10,669 nucleotides of DNA from positions 1 to 10,669 of the forward strand of contig CAMAHZ010000032.1 of the NCBI GenBank assembly GCA_945834965.1. The letters run 5' to 3'. The translations under genes were made by a program, and so were the position numbers. The notes under the pieces are model-generated. The model worked only from the letters and a program-made list of their open reading frames with translations, searched no databases and was not told the origin of the DNA. Shown here one piece after another: positions 1 through 6,910 of the stretch (positions are counted from its first letter, which is position 1; every line of letters begins with the position of its first letter). The stretch is from an uncultured Clostridia bacterium (GTDB lineage: Bacteria; Bacillota; Clostridia; Christensenellales; Borkfalkiaceae).

Positions 1-12
1 AATATATTAAAT

Positions 13-112
13 GGGTTATATTACGGGGTTTAAAGTCGAAAAACGGCGTTAAAGGGCGTATATTATGGGGTTAAACGCGTTAGTTAGGGTATATTATGGG
101 GTGTATTTGGGG
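13..112 (+). repeat. Cluster of short imperfect direct repeats (TATATTAYGGGG)
   Basis: Three copies of the core TATATTAYGGGG lie at 17-28, 59-70 and 90-101, each preceded by GGG within five bases; the first two are followed by TTAAA or TTTAAA. A more degenerate copy (GTATTTGGGG) sits at 103-112. Spacing between copies is 42 and 31 bases, so this is neither a strict tandem repeat nor a CRISPR array. The same core, inverted, forms the left arm of the hairpin at 139-179. No coding sequence was seen here. The function is unknown; a decayed intergenic repeat element or a set of protein-binding sites are both possible. Confidence 0.6.
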
Positions 113-138
113 TGCGGATATGCCCACACAAAAGGATT

Positions 139-179
139 GCCCCCGTAATATGCCGCAACGAACGGCGTATTACAGGGGC
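139..179 (-). terminator. Imperfect hairpin after yggS, possible operon terminator
   Basis: The arms 139-143 with 175-179 (GCCCC/GGGGC) and 145-155 with 163-173 pair around a 7-base loop at 156-162. There is one mismatch between the two segments (144 against 174) and one position inside the long arm (151/167) that is a G-T wobble on the plus strand but an A-C mismatch on the minus strand. It lies 64 bases after the yggS stop. Read on the minus strand the tail is AATCCTTTTGTGTGG, which is only moderately U-rich, so termination is plausible but not certain. A weaker AT-rich 6-bp hairpin (226-231 with 237-242) followed by a short T run lies directly after the yggS stop and could contribute. Since the arms resemble the neighbouring repeats, the structure may instead be a repeat element. 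Confidence 0.5.
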
Positions 180-243
180 TTATACTAAGTGACTATTCTA
201 TTAATTTGATAATAATTTTCCTATAAAAATCTTGATGATTTTA

Positions 244-921
244 TTAAGCCTTGGGGGGATAATAGCGTTTACCGAATATTGCCGTACCCAGCCTAATCAT
301 ATTACTGCCGCACTCAACGCAAAGTTTCCAGTCGCCGCTCATACCCATAGAAAGGTATTTTACGTCGGGTAAGGTGTTTTTAAGCAAGTCGAACTCTTCG
401 CGCATAGACTTAGCAAGGCTCTCTAAAAGCGCAACGTCGTCGCTGTCGGGCAGCATTGCCATTAGGCCTGCAACCTTTAAGCCTTCCATCTCGTTTACGG
501 TTTTGCAAACTTCCTGAGTCTGACTTACGTCAAAGCCCGATTTTGTTTGCTCGTTGCCGATATTGATTTGCACGAGTACGGACGAAGTTACGCCCGCTCT
601 TGCGCTGCGCTTTGAAAGCTCTTCGGCAAGGTCAAACCTGTCAAGCGAGTGATATAAATCGACTTTGCCGATTAAATACTTTACTTTGTTAGTCTGCAAA
701 TGCCCGATAAAGTGACGGGTGGGGTTGCCTACGATTTGCTCGTACTTGTCCTTAAATTCCTGCACGTGGTTGTCGCCTATGTCGGTTATTCCGGCTTGAA
801 TTGCCCTGTTAATGTCTTCGGGCGTCTGCGTCTTTACGGCGGCAACCAAGGTCACCCTTTCGCCAAACGGGTTGGTTCGGGGTATTTCGTTAAGTATATT
901 TTTAACGTTTTCTTCAATCAT
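244..921 (-). CDS. yggS: YggS/PROSC family pyridoxal phosphate homeostasis protein (PLPBP)
   Basis: The 225-residue protein has the usual length and layout of the YggS/YlmE/PROSC family, a single-domain TIM barrel like the N-terminal domain of alanine racemase. It binds PLP but has no known catalytic activity. The PLP lysine is K30 in LVAAVKTQ; IGDNHVQE (48-55), HFIGHLQTNK (70-79), SMGMSGDW (191-198) and GSNMIRLGTAIFG (205-217, phosphate binding) are family landmarks. The start ATG overlaps the leuB stop by 4 bases (ATGA) and no strong Shine-Dalgarno is visible, so translation is probably coupled to leuB. In many Bacillota this gene sits near sepF and cell-division genes; here it ends a branched-chain amino acid operon. 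Loss of yggS in E. coli is known to disturb isoleucine/valine metabolism, which makes the placement suggestive. Family assignment is firm; a specific role in this operon is inference. Confidence 0.95.
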   Translation of the reverse strand: MIEENVKNILNEIPRTNPFGERVTLVAAVKTQTPEDINRAIQAGITDIGDNHVQEFKDKYEQIVGNPTRHFIGHLQTNKVKYLIGKVDLYHSLDRFDLAEELSKRSARAGVTSSVLVQINIGNEQTKSGFDVSQTQEVCKTVNEMEGLKVAGLMAMLPDSDDVALLESLAKSMREEFDLLKNTLPDVKYLSMGMSGDWKLCVECGSNMIRLGTAIFGKRYYPPKA

Positions 922-1994
922 ATTTGCTCTGCGATAAGCTTAGCCATTTCACTGCAGCCTACCTTTTTCATACCTTCTTCCATAATGTCGCCCGTGCGCA
1001 CGCCGCTGTCAAGCACGCTCTGCACGGCGTTTTCGATTGCCGCATACTCTGCGCTTAAGCCAAAGCTGTCTCTTAGCATCATTGCCGCCGCCAAAATGGT
1101 TGCGATGGGGTTAGCGATATCCTTGCCTGCAATGTCGGGCGCAGAGCCGTGAATAGGCTCGTAAAGACCGCATTTGCTATCGCCTAAAGACGACGACGCA
1201 AGCATACCGATAGAACCCGTAACCTGAGCCGCTTCGTCGGATAAAATGTCGCCGAAAAGGTTAGAAGTTACAACAACGTCGAACTGTGCAGGGTTTTTAA
1301 CAATCTGCATTGCGGTGTTGTCTACGAGCATATCTTCAACGGTAATTTCGGGGTAGTTTTTAGCCGCGAATTCGTGCACCGTCTTTCTCCAAAGCCTGCT
1401 GCTTTCAAGTACGTTTGCCTTGTCTACGGAAATAATCTTTTTCGAGCGCTTTAAAGCGAGTTCGCACGCGATTTTAGTAATACGCTCTATTTCCTTAACC
1501 GAATACTTCTCGGTATCCCAGGCAAAGTCGCCGCCGTCTAAGGTGCTGCCCTTACCGCGCTCGCCAAAGTAAATGCCACCCGTAAGCTCCCTTACGATTA
1601 TTATTTCAACGCCGTCTTTAACCAGCTCGTACTTAAGGGGGGAAGCCTTTGCAAGGCTCTTCCACAGCTTAGCAGGGCGAATGTTAGAGTACAAGCCCAT
1701 AGCCTTTCTAATGCCCAAAAGCCCTTTTTCGGGGCGGATATCTACGGGCATATTGTCCCATTTATAGCCGCCTACCGCGCCGAGCAGAACGCTGTCGGAT
1801 GCAAGGCAGGCTTCAACCGTATCTTCGGGCAGGGGCTTGCCGCAAGCGTCTATTGCGCAACCGCCGATAAGCTTGTGCGTGTAGTTAAAGGTGTGACCAA
1901 ACTTTTTGCCTACGGCGTCTAAGACCTTGATTGCGCCTGCGCAGATTTCAGGGCCTATGCCGTCGCCGTCTAAAACAACGATATTATAATTCAT
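918..1994 (-). CDS. leuB: 3-isopropylmalate dehydrogenase
   Basis: The enzyme oxidatively decarboxylates 3-isopropylmalate with NAD+ to give 2-ketoisocaproate, the last step before transamination to leucine. At 358 residues it has the normal length for the isocitrate/isopropylmalate dehydrogenase family. Visible motifs are GDGIGPE (10-16), LLGIRKAMGLYSNIRPAKLW (92-111) with the substrate-binding arginines, RELTGGIYFGERG (135-147) with the active-site tyrosine Y142, DKANVLESSRLWR (191-203) with the catalytic lysine K192, and NLFGDILSDEA (245-255) with metal-binding aspartates D249 and D253. NAD specificity is supported by GSAPDIAGKDIANP near 283-296. The start has AAGGAG 7 bases upstream. It follows leuD by 37 bases and overlaps yggS by 4. 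The leucine-type arm sequence and the adjacent leuCD argue against isocitrate or tartrate dehydrogenase. Confidence 0.97.
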   Translation of the reverse strand: MNYNIVVLDGDGIGPEICAGAIKVLDAVGKKFGHTFNYTHKLIGGCAIDACGKPLPEDTVEACLASDSVLLGAVGGYKWDNMPVDIRPEKGLLGIRKAMGLYSNIRPAKLWKSLAKASPLKYELVKDGVEIIIVRELTGGIYFGERGKGSTLDGGDFAWDTEKYSVKEIERITKIACELALKRSKKIISVDKANVLESSRLWRKTVHEFAAKNYPEITVEDMLVDNTAMQIVKNPAQFDVVVTSNLFGDILSDEAAQVTGSIGMLASSSLGDSKCGLYEPIHGSAPDIAGKDIANPIATILAAAMMLRDSFGLSAEYAAIENAVQSVLDSGVRTGDIMEEGMKKVGCSEMAKLIAEQI

Positions 1995-2031
1995 TTTAAC
2001 TCCTTTTTTGCTTACGTTTCCCGTTTTTGGC

Positions 2032-2523
2032 TTAGTTGCCTTTTTTAGCCAAATGCTTTAAAAGACCGCCGTCCGAAATAATTTCCTGAATAAATTCGGG
2101 GAAGGGCTGTGCCTTAAAAGTCTTGCCCGTAGTCAAATTCTTTATCTCGCCGAGCGACAAGTCGGCTTCAACTATATCGCCTGCTTTAATCTCTTTAACC
2201 GCTTCGGGACATTCCAAAATGGGCAGACCGATATTGATTGAGTTGCGGTAGAAAATTCTCGCAAACGAATTTGCGATAACCAAGCTTACGCCGCTCGCCT
2301 TTATTGCAAGGGGGGCGTGCTCGCGGGAAGAGCCGCAGCCGAAGTTGTCTTCTGCAACGATTAAATCGCCCGATTTAACGTTTTTTACGAAGTCGGGGTC
2401 GATATCTTCCATACAATGCGCTTTCAGCGCTTCTTCCGAGCTGTCGTTTAAATATCTTGCAGGGATAATAACGTCGGTATCGACGTCGTTTCCGTATTTA
2501 AAAACCTTTCCTTTAACTTCCAT
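2032..2523 (-). CDS. leuD: 3-isopropylmalate dehydratase small subunit
   Basis: This is the swivel-domain subunit of isopropylmalate isomerase, which works with LeuC to convert 2-isopropylmalate to 3-isopropylmalate through isopropylmaleate. At 163 residues it is the short clostridial/archaeal form rather than the roughly 200-residue enterobacterial one. DVDTDVIIPARYL (13-25) and GCGSSREHAP (62-71) are the diagnostic motifs; the second carries the substrate-binding loop. The ATG has AAGGAG 7 bases upstream and lies 10 bases after the leuC stop, as usual for co-expressed subunits. Short-form LeuD proteins are close to homoaconitase small subunits, but the leuB context supports leucine synthesis. 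Confidence 0.96.
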   Translation of the reverse strand: MEVKGKVFKYGNDVDTDVIIPARYLNDSSEEALKAHCMEDIDPDFVKNVKSGDLIVAEDNFGCGSSREHAPLAIKASGVSLVIANSFARIFYRNSINIGLPILECPEAVKEIKAGDIVEADLSLGEIKNLTTGKTFKAQPFPEFIQEIISDGGLLKHLAKKGN

Positions 2524-2533
2524 AATCTACTCC

Positions 2534-3811
2534 TTAAAGTTCGTCGGGTGTGCAAAGCTTTCCTGCCACCGCGCTTGCCGCCGCAACGTAGGGCGACGCA
2601 AGGTAAATTTCGCTGTTGATATGTCCCATTCTTCCTACGAAGTTGCGGTTGGTTGTGGAAACGCACCTTTCGCCGTCGGCCAAAATGCCCATATAACCGC
2701 CAAGGCAGGGTCCGCAAGTGGGGGTGGAAATAATCGCGCCTGCGTCTAAGAAGATTTGCGCAAGCCCTTCGTCAATGCACTGCCTGTATACCGACTGCGT
2801 TGCGGGAATGATAATAGCTCTTACTCCGTCGGCAACCTTTCTGCCTTTTAAAACTTCCGCCGCAATGCGCATATCGGTAATCCTGCCGTTTGTGCAGCTG
2901 CCGATAACGACCTGGTCGATAGCAAGCTCGCCCCACTTATCGGGTGTCTTAGCGTTTTCAGGCAGGTGGGGGAAGGATACGGTGGGCTGCAAAGCGCCAA
3001 GGTCGATTTCGTAAACGGCGTCGTAAACGGCGTCCTCGTCGGCTTCGTAAGCCTTAACGGGGCGCTTGAACCTGCCCTTCATATACTCAAGCGCAACTTC
3101 GTCTACGGGGAAAATTCCGTTCTTTGCGCCTGCTTCGATTGCCATATTGCACACGGTAAACCTGTCGTCGATATTCAAATTCTTAACGCCGTCGCCGACG
3201 AATTCCATTGATTTATAAAGGCAGCCGTCCACGCCGAGCATACCTATAATGTGCAGGATTAAGTCCTTACCGCACACGCCCTTTTTAAAGTTGCCGTGCA
3301 ATACGAATTTGATTGCGGAAGGCACCTTGAACCAGCAGGTCTGGGTGAGCATACCTGCGCACATATCGGTCGAGCCTACGCCCGTGGAAAATGCGCCGAG
3401 AGCACCGTAGGTGCAGGTGTGGCTGTCTGCGCCGATAATTAAATCGCCTGCGCCGACCAAGCCGAGCTCGGGCAGAAGTGCGTGTTCTATGCCCATCTTG
3501 CCCACGTCGTAGAAGTTTTCGATGCCCTGCTCTTTAGCGAACACACGGCAGGTCTTGCATTGTTCTGCGCTCTTAATGTCCTTGTTGGGTGCAAAGTGGT
3601 CCATAACCAAGGCTATTGACTTATTGTCTGCAACGTTTTTAGCACCCGTCTTTTTAAATTCCTTAATAGCCACGGGACCGGTAATGTCGTTGGCAAGCAC
3701 TAAGTCGAGCTTAGCCGAAATAAGCTGTCCTGCCACTACGTGGTCGAGTCCTGCGTGGGCTGCGAGTATTTTTTGTGATGCGGTCATTCCGACCTTTTTA
3801 CAACTTGTCAT
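2534..3811 (-). CDS. leuC: 3-isopropylmalate dehydratase large subunit
   Basis: This is the aconitase-family catalytic subunit, which carries a [4Fe-4S] cluster. At 425 residues it matches the shorter LeuC/HacA group. The predicted cluster ligands are C306 in IGSCTNGR and C366 and C369 in TPTCGPCLGG; other aconitase landmarks are VMDHFAP (69-75), GADSHTCTYGALGAF (127-141) and the conserved NRNF-GRMGH stretch (388-397). The chosen start overlaps the stop of the upstream DUF4097-like gene by 4 bases (ATGA), with AGGAG 9 bases before it inside that gene. An internal ATG at residue 9, with AAAGG nearby, gives an N-terminus that also aligns with family starts, so the first 8 residues are uncertain. 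An oxygen-labile cluster fits an anaerobe. Homoaconitase is an alternative for this subgroup, but the neighbours favour LeuC. Confidence 0.96.
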   Translation of the reverse strand: MTSCKKVGMTASQKILAAHAGLDHVVAGQLISAKLDLVLANDITGPVAIKEFKKTGAKNVADNKSIALVMDHFAPNKDIKSAEQCKTCRVFAKEQGIENFYDVGKMGIEHALLPELGLVGAGDLIIGADSHTCTYGALGAFSTGVGSTDMCAGMLTQTCWFKVPSAIKFVLHGNFKKGVCGKDLILHIIGMLGVDGCLYKSMEFVGDGVKNLNIDDRFTVCNMAIEAGAKNGIFPVDEVALEYMKGRFKRPVKAYEADEDAVYDAVYEIDLGALQPTVSFPHLPENAKTPDKWGELAIDQVVIGSCTNGRITDMRIAAEVLKGRKVADGVRAIIIPATQSVYRQCIDEGLAQIFLDAGAIISTPTCGPCLGGYMGILADGERCVSTTNRNFVGRMGHINSEIYLASPYVAAASAVAGKLCTPDEL

Positions 3812-4617
3812 AACGTTTTCTCCTGTGCGACGTCGCCTTGCACGCCGTCAATTTGTGTATCTTCTGTAGCTACAGCCGCTTCGGTTATTTCAACCCTTTC
3901 GCCGATAAAGTCGATTACCACGTTGCCGTTTTCGCAAAGGGCTTTAACCGCCTTTTGAGCGCCGTCGCATATAGCCGTCTGCTTGTTGGAAGTGCCGCTC
4001 TTTACCCTTACGGTTACGTTGTACTCGTTCTCCGTACCCGAAAGCGTCAAGGTGATATTACCCGTCTCGGTTTCAAAGGCAAAGTCGTTGCCGCTTAAAT
4101 TGATAAGCCCCATATTTCCGCACTTTAGTCGGCAGTCCGCCATGTACGCAAAAGAATTTTCTGCAACGAGCTGACCAACCTTAACCTGCATATTAAGGCT
4201 TTTTTTAACGGTCGTCTCTTTCAGGTTTGTGCGTAAGCATTCGCTTGAAAGCTCTACCGCCGTGAACGAGCTGTTTACAAGGCTAATCTCGCCGCAAACG
4301 CCGATTAAGGTCAACTCTCCGAAAATTCCGCCTGAGAAAGACGCGGCGGTGCGGTTGCCTGAAATTTTAACGTCGGGTACGACGTGCGTAGGTATATATA
4401 TTGTTATAGCCTGCTTACCGAAGGGGATAAGGCGTTTTGCCTGATTGATTATCAAGCGGTTTTCGCCAACGCCTACGTTTACGTTTTTGCAGTCGGGCAA
4501 TACGACTTTAAGCTCTTTATCGTCCGACGCGCAGACGGTGAGCGTTGCATCGTATACGCTTATGCAAACTTCGCCTATTTCGGTTGCGGCGTCAAGTTTA
4601 AATATTTTAGTTTTCAT
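3808..4617 (-). CDS. DUF4097-like predicted beta-strand repeat protein, function unknown
   Basis: The 269-residue protein has no signal peptide or membrane segment and is probably cytoplasmic. Its body is a run of short alternating polar/hydrophobic strands, for example ITIYIPTHVVPDVKIS (71-86), ASFSGGIFGELTLIGVCGEI (92-111) and FETETGNITLTLSG (181-194), ending in VVIDF (233-237). This resembles the DUF4097/adhesin-like right-handed beta-helix family; I recognise it by pattern only. Residues 243-269 are an acidic, low-complexity tail whose codons also contain the leuC ribosome binding site. The start has only a weak GGA two bases before the ATG, with AAGG too far upstream, so initiation may be poor. 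It lies 77 bases after ilvD and overlaps leuC by 4 bases. No enzymatic residues are apparent, and its role in a branched-chain amino acid operon is unknown. Confidence 0.75.
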   Translation of the reverse strand: MKTKIFKLDAATEIGEVCISVYDATLTVCASDDKELKVVLPDCKNVNVGVGENRLIINQAKRLIPFGKQAITIYIPTHVVPDVKISGNRTAASFSGGIFGELTLIGVCGEISLVNSSFTAVELSSECLRTNLKETTVKKSLNMQVKVGQLVAENSFAYMADCRLKCGNMGLINLSGNDFAFETETGNITLTLSGTENEYNVTVRVKSGTSNKQTAICDGAQKAVKALCENGNVVIDFIGERVEITEAAVATEDTQIDGVQGDVAQEKTL

Positions 4618-4654
4618 TTCCGTATATTAGTTTTTATATCCTTATATTTGGCAA

Positions 4655-4679
4655 TACCGCCCCGTTATAAAGGGCGGTA
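4655..4679 (-). other. GC-rich intercistronic hairpin between ilvD and the DUF4097-like gene
   Basis: A perfect 8-bp stem pairs TACCGCCC (4655-4662) with GGGCGGTA (4672-4679) around a 9-base loop. On the minus strand the following bases are TTGCCAAATATAAGG, with no T run, so it is not a classical intrinsic terminator. It sits in the largest gap of the operon (77 bases). Likely roles are 3'-end protection of an ilvBND message after processing, or partial attenuation that sets lower expression of the leu part. Its presence is certain; the role is inference. Confidence 0.6.
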
Positions 4680-4694
4680 GCGCGTTTGAGATTT

Positions 4695-6362
4695 TTAAGA
4701 TTTTTTAAATATAGCGCCTTCCGATGCGGAAGTTACGCTTGCACGGTAGCGTGCAAGATAGCCGTTTACGGGCTTAACCACGGGCGTGAAGGTAGCAAAT
4801 CTCTTTGCTATTTCTTCGTCCGAAAGCTTAACCGAAAGGCTGCAGGAAGGAATATCGATTTCAATTTCGTCGCCGTCCTGAATAATGCCTATAACGCCGC
4901 CTGCCGCCGCTTCGGGGCAAACGTGTCCGATAGCCGCGCCCCTTGTCGCACCTGAAAATCTGCCGTCGGTGATGAGCGCAACGCTGTCGCCTAAACCTGC
5001 GCCTACGATAGCCGAAGTAGGGGTGAGCATCTCTCTCATACCGGGGCCGCCTAAGGGACCTTCGTAGCGGATAACGACGACGTCGCCTGCTTTTATTTTG
5101 CCGCCCGAAATTGCCGCCATAGCTTCTTCTTCGCTGTTAAAGCACTTAGCAGGGCCGCTGTGTTTTAACATCTTAGGGTCGACGGCAGACTTCTTAACGA
5201 CGCAGCCTTCTTTTGCAAGGTTGCCCTTAAGTATGGTCAAGCCGCCCTGTTTGGAGTAGGGGTTTTCGACGGTGCGGATAATTTCCGTATTGCGGTTACG
5301 GGCGGAAGAGACGACTTCCTTTAAGGGCTTGCCGCTTACCGTCATAACTTCGCCGTTAATCAAACCGACGTCGTACAGCTGCTTAATAACTGCCGAGATA
5401 CCGCCGGCTTCGTGCAATTCTTCAATATAGTGCTCGCCTGCGGGTGCAAGCCTGCAAAGGTTGGGCGTTCTTTCGCTTATCGAGTTGAGAGAGTCAATCG
5501 AAATTTGTTCTTTGGTCAGCCCTGCTTCCCTTGCGATTGCAATAAGGTGGAGTACGGTGTTGGTAGAAGCGCCTATAGCCATATCCACGGCTTCTGCGTT
5601 CTTGAACGCCGCAGGGGTCATAATATCCGAAGGGCGAATATCCTTTTTAAGCAAATTCATAACCGCTTCGCCTGCGTTTTTAGCGAGCGCAAGTCTCTGG
5701 CTGTACACCATGGGAAGAGTGCCGTTGCCGGGGAGAGCCATACCCAAAGCTTCGCAAAGGCAGTTTAAGCTGTTCGCCGTGAACATACCGCTGCAAGAGC
5801 CGCAGGTGGGGCAGGCGTTGCACTCAAACTCTTTCAACTCTTCGCTGTCAATTTTGCCTGCGTTGAACGCGCCGACTTCTTCAAACATAGTCGAAAGAGA
5901 AGTCTTTTTGCCGTGAACTCTTCCTGCGAGCATAGGTCCGCCCGAGACGAAGATGGAAGGGATATTTACCCTTGCCGCCGCCATAAGCATGCCGGGGATA
6001 ATCTTGTCGCAGTTGCCTATGAACACCGCCGCCTGAAAGCCGTGTGCACGCAGTAAAATCTCTGCGCTGTCCGCAATGATTTCACGGGAAGGAAGGGAGT
6101 ATCTCATACCCGAATGACCCATTGCGATACCGTCGCAGACGCCGATAGAAGGCAAAATTACGGGCTTACCGCCTGCGGCAATAACGCCTTCCGCCGCCGC
6201 CTTTGCAATCATATCAAGGTGCATATGTCCGGGGATAATCTCGCTCTGTGCGCAGATTATGCCGACCATAGGCTTTTGTATTTCGTTGTCAGTCCAACCA
6301 AGCGCCCTTAAAAGCGAACGCTGTGAACTCATATCCAAGCTTTCGGAAAATATATTCTTCAT
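4695..6362 (-). CDS. ilvD: Dihydroxy-acid dehydratase
   Basis: The enzyme dehydrates 2,3-dihydroxy-isovalerate and 2,3-dihydroxy-3-methylvalerate to the 2-keto acids that lead to valine/leucine and isoleucine. At 555 residues it has standard IlvD/Edd length. The first family signature is GNCDKIIPGMLMAA (116-129) and the second lies in the TDGRFSGATRGAAIGHV region near the C-terminus. Candidate iron-sulfur ligands are C118 (GNCDK) and C190 in CPTCGSCSG (184-192). The N-terminal IICAQSEIIPGHMHLD (35-50) replaces the commoner 'NSW-EIVPGH' version and adds a cysteine at 37. The GGPGMREML segment supports IlvD over phosphogluconate dehydratase. The start has GAGG 8 bases upstream and follows ilvN by 10 bases. 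The cluster type ([2Fe-2S] or [4Fe-4S]) cannot be read from this alone. Confidence 0.97.
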   Translation of the reverse strand: MKNIFSESLDMSSQRSLLRALGWTDNEIQKPMVGIICAQSEIIPGHMHLDMIAKAAAEGVIAAGGKPVILPSIGVCDGIAMGHSGMRYSLPSREIIADSAEILLRAHGFQAAVFIGNCDKIIPGMLMAAARVNIPSIFVSGGPMLAGRVHGKKTSLSTMFEEVGAFNAGKIDSEELKEFECNACPTCGSCSGMFTANSLNCLCEALGMALPGNGTLPMVYSQRLALAKNAGEAVMNLLKKDIRPSDIMTPAAFKNAEAVDMAIGASTNTVLHLIAIAREAGLTKEQISIDSLNSISERTPNLCRLAPAGEHYIEELHEAGGISAVIKQLYDVGLINGEVMTVSGKPLKEVVSSARNRNTEIIRTVENPYSKQGGLTILKGNLAKEGCVVKKSAVDPKMLKHSGPAKCFNSEEEAMAAISGGKIKAGDVVVIRYEGPLGGPGMREMLTPTSAIVGAGLGDSVALITDGRFSGATRGAAIGHVCPEAAAGGVIGIIQDGDEIEIDIPSCSLSVKLSDEEIAKRFATFTPVVKPVNGYLARYRASVTSASEGAIFKKS

Positions 6363-6372
6363 AATTATTACC

Positions 6373-6909
6373 TCAGTTTACGTAGTCGCCGTAACAATCT
6401 CTGTCCTTAAGGGTGTGCCTGCCGCGTGCGAGTACGGTTACGCCCGTGCGCTGCATTTCAAGTATGCCGAAAGGCTCGATAACCTTAATGTATGCGTCAA
6501 GCTTTTCGGGGTCGCCCGTGATTTCCAAAATCATAGTGTCGATTGAAAGGTCTACGACCTTCGCCTTATAAATATCGTTTATAAGCGCAATCTGCGTACG
6601 CGCTTCAGCCGTTGCCTGAACCTTAGCCAAAAGCAACTCTCTGTAAACGCAGTCAAGCTCGTTAGCGCAACCGATTTTCTTAACGTCTTCCAGCTTATCC
6701 ATCTGGCGAATCATCTGATACAGCGTGTATTCGTCGCCGACTAAGATGATGGTCATACGCGAAAGGTTGGGGTCCTCGGTGGCGCAGGCGGTAAGGCTTT
6801 CAATGTTGTAGCCACGCCTTGCAAACAAACCCGTTATTCTCGTCAAAACGCCGCTCTTGTTGGAAACGAGAGCGCCTATCGTATATCTTTTAGTCTTATT
6901 TTCTTCCAC
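6373..6909 (-). CDS. ilvN: Acetolactate synthase small (regulatory) subunit
   Basis: This ACT-domain subunit activates IlvB and gives it feedback inhibition by valine. I place the start at a GTG (6909-6907), one base after the ilvB stop, because GGAGG lies 9 bases before it; this gives 178 residues. The in-frame ATG at 6954 lies inside ilvB, would add an arginine-rich stretch (MRRTTRRWIRWRKNK) that is just ilvB in another frame, and has no visible ribosome binding site. The N-terminal ACT domain spans about residues 9-82, with NKSGVLTRITGLFARRGYN (17-35) matching the valine-binding loop region. The C-terminal half (about 85-165, with IEPFGILEMQRTGVTVLARG) is the second regulatory domain. The length fits the IlvH/IlvN type rather than the short IlvM or E. 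coli IlvN type. Confidence 0.95.
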   Translation of the reverse strand: MEENKTKRYTIGALVSNKSGVLTRITGLFARRGYNIESLTACATEDPNLSRMTIILVGDEYTLYQMIRQMDKLEDVKKIGCANELDCVYRELLLAKVQATAEARTQIALINDIYKAKVVDLSIDTMILEITGDPEKLDAYIKVIEPFGILEMQRTGVTVLARGRHTLKDRDCYGDYVN

Positions 6910-6910
6910 C

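Noticed and set aside
13..112. CRISPR array
   Set aside because: The repeats are about 12-22 bases, imperfect and unevenly spaced (42 and 31 bases), with no uniform spacers.
4655..4679. Intrinsic terminator between ilvD and the DUF4097-like gene
   Set aside because: The stem is good but no T run follows it on either strand, and the genes downstream have no convincing promoter of their own.
5412..5916. Plus-strand open frames of 118 and 151 codons inside ilvD
   Set aside because: They are antisense to a conserved enzyme with intact motifs and have no ribosome binding sites; they are chance frames in a moderate-GC gene.
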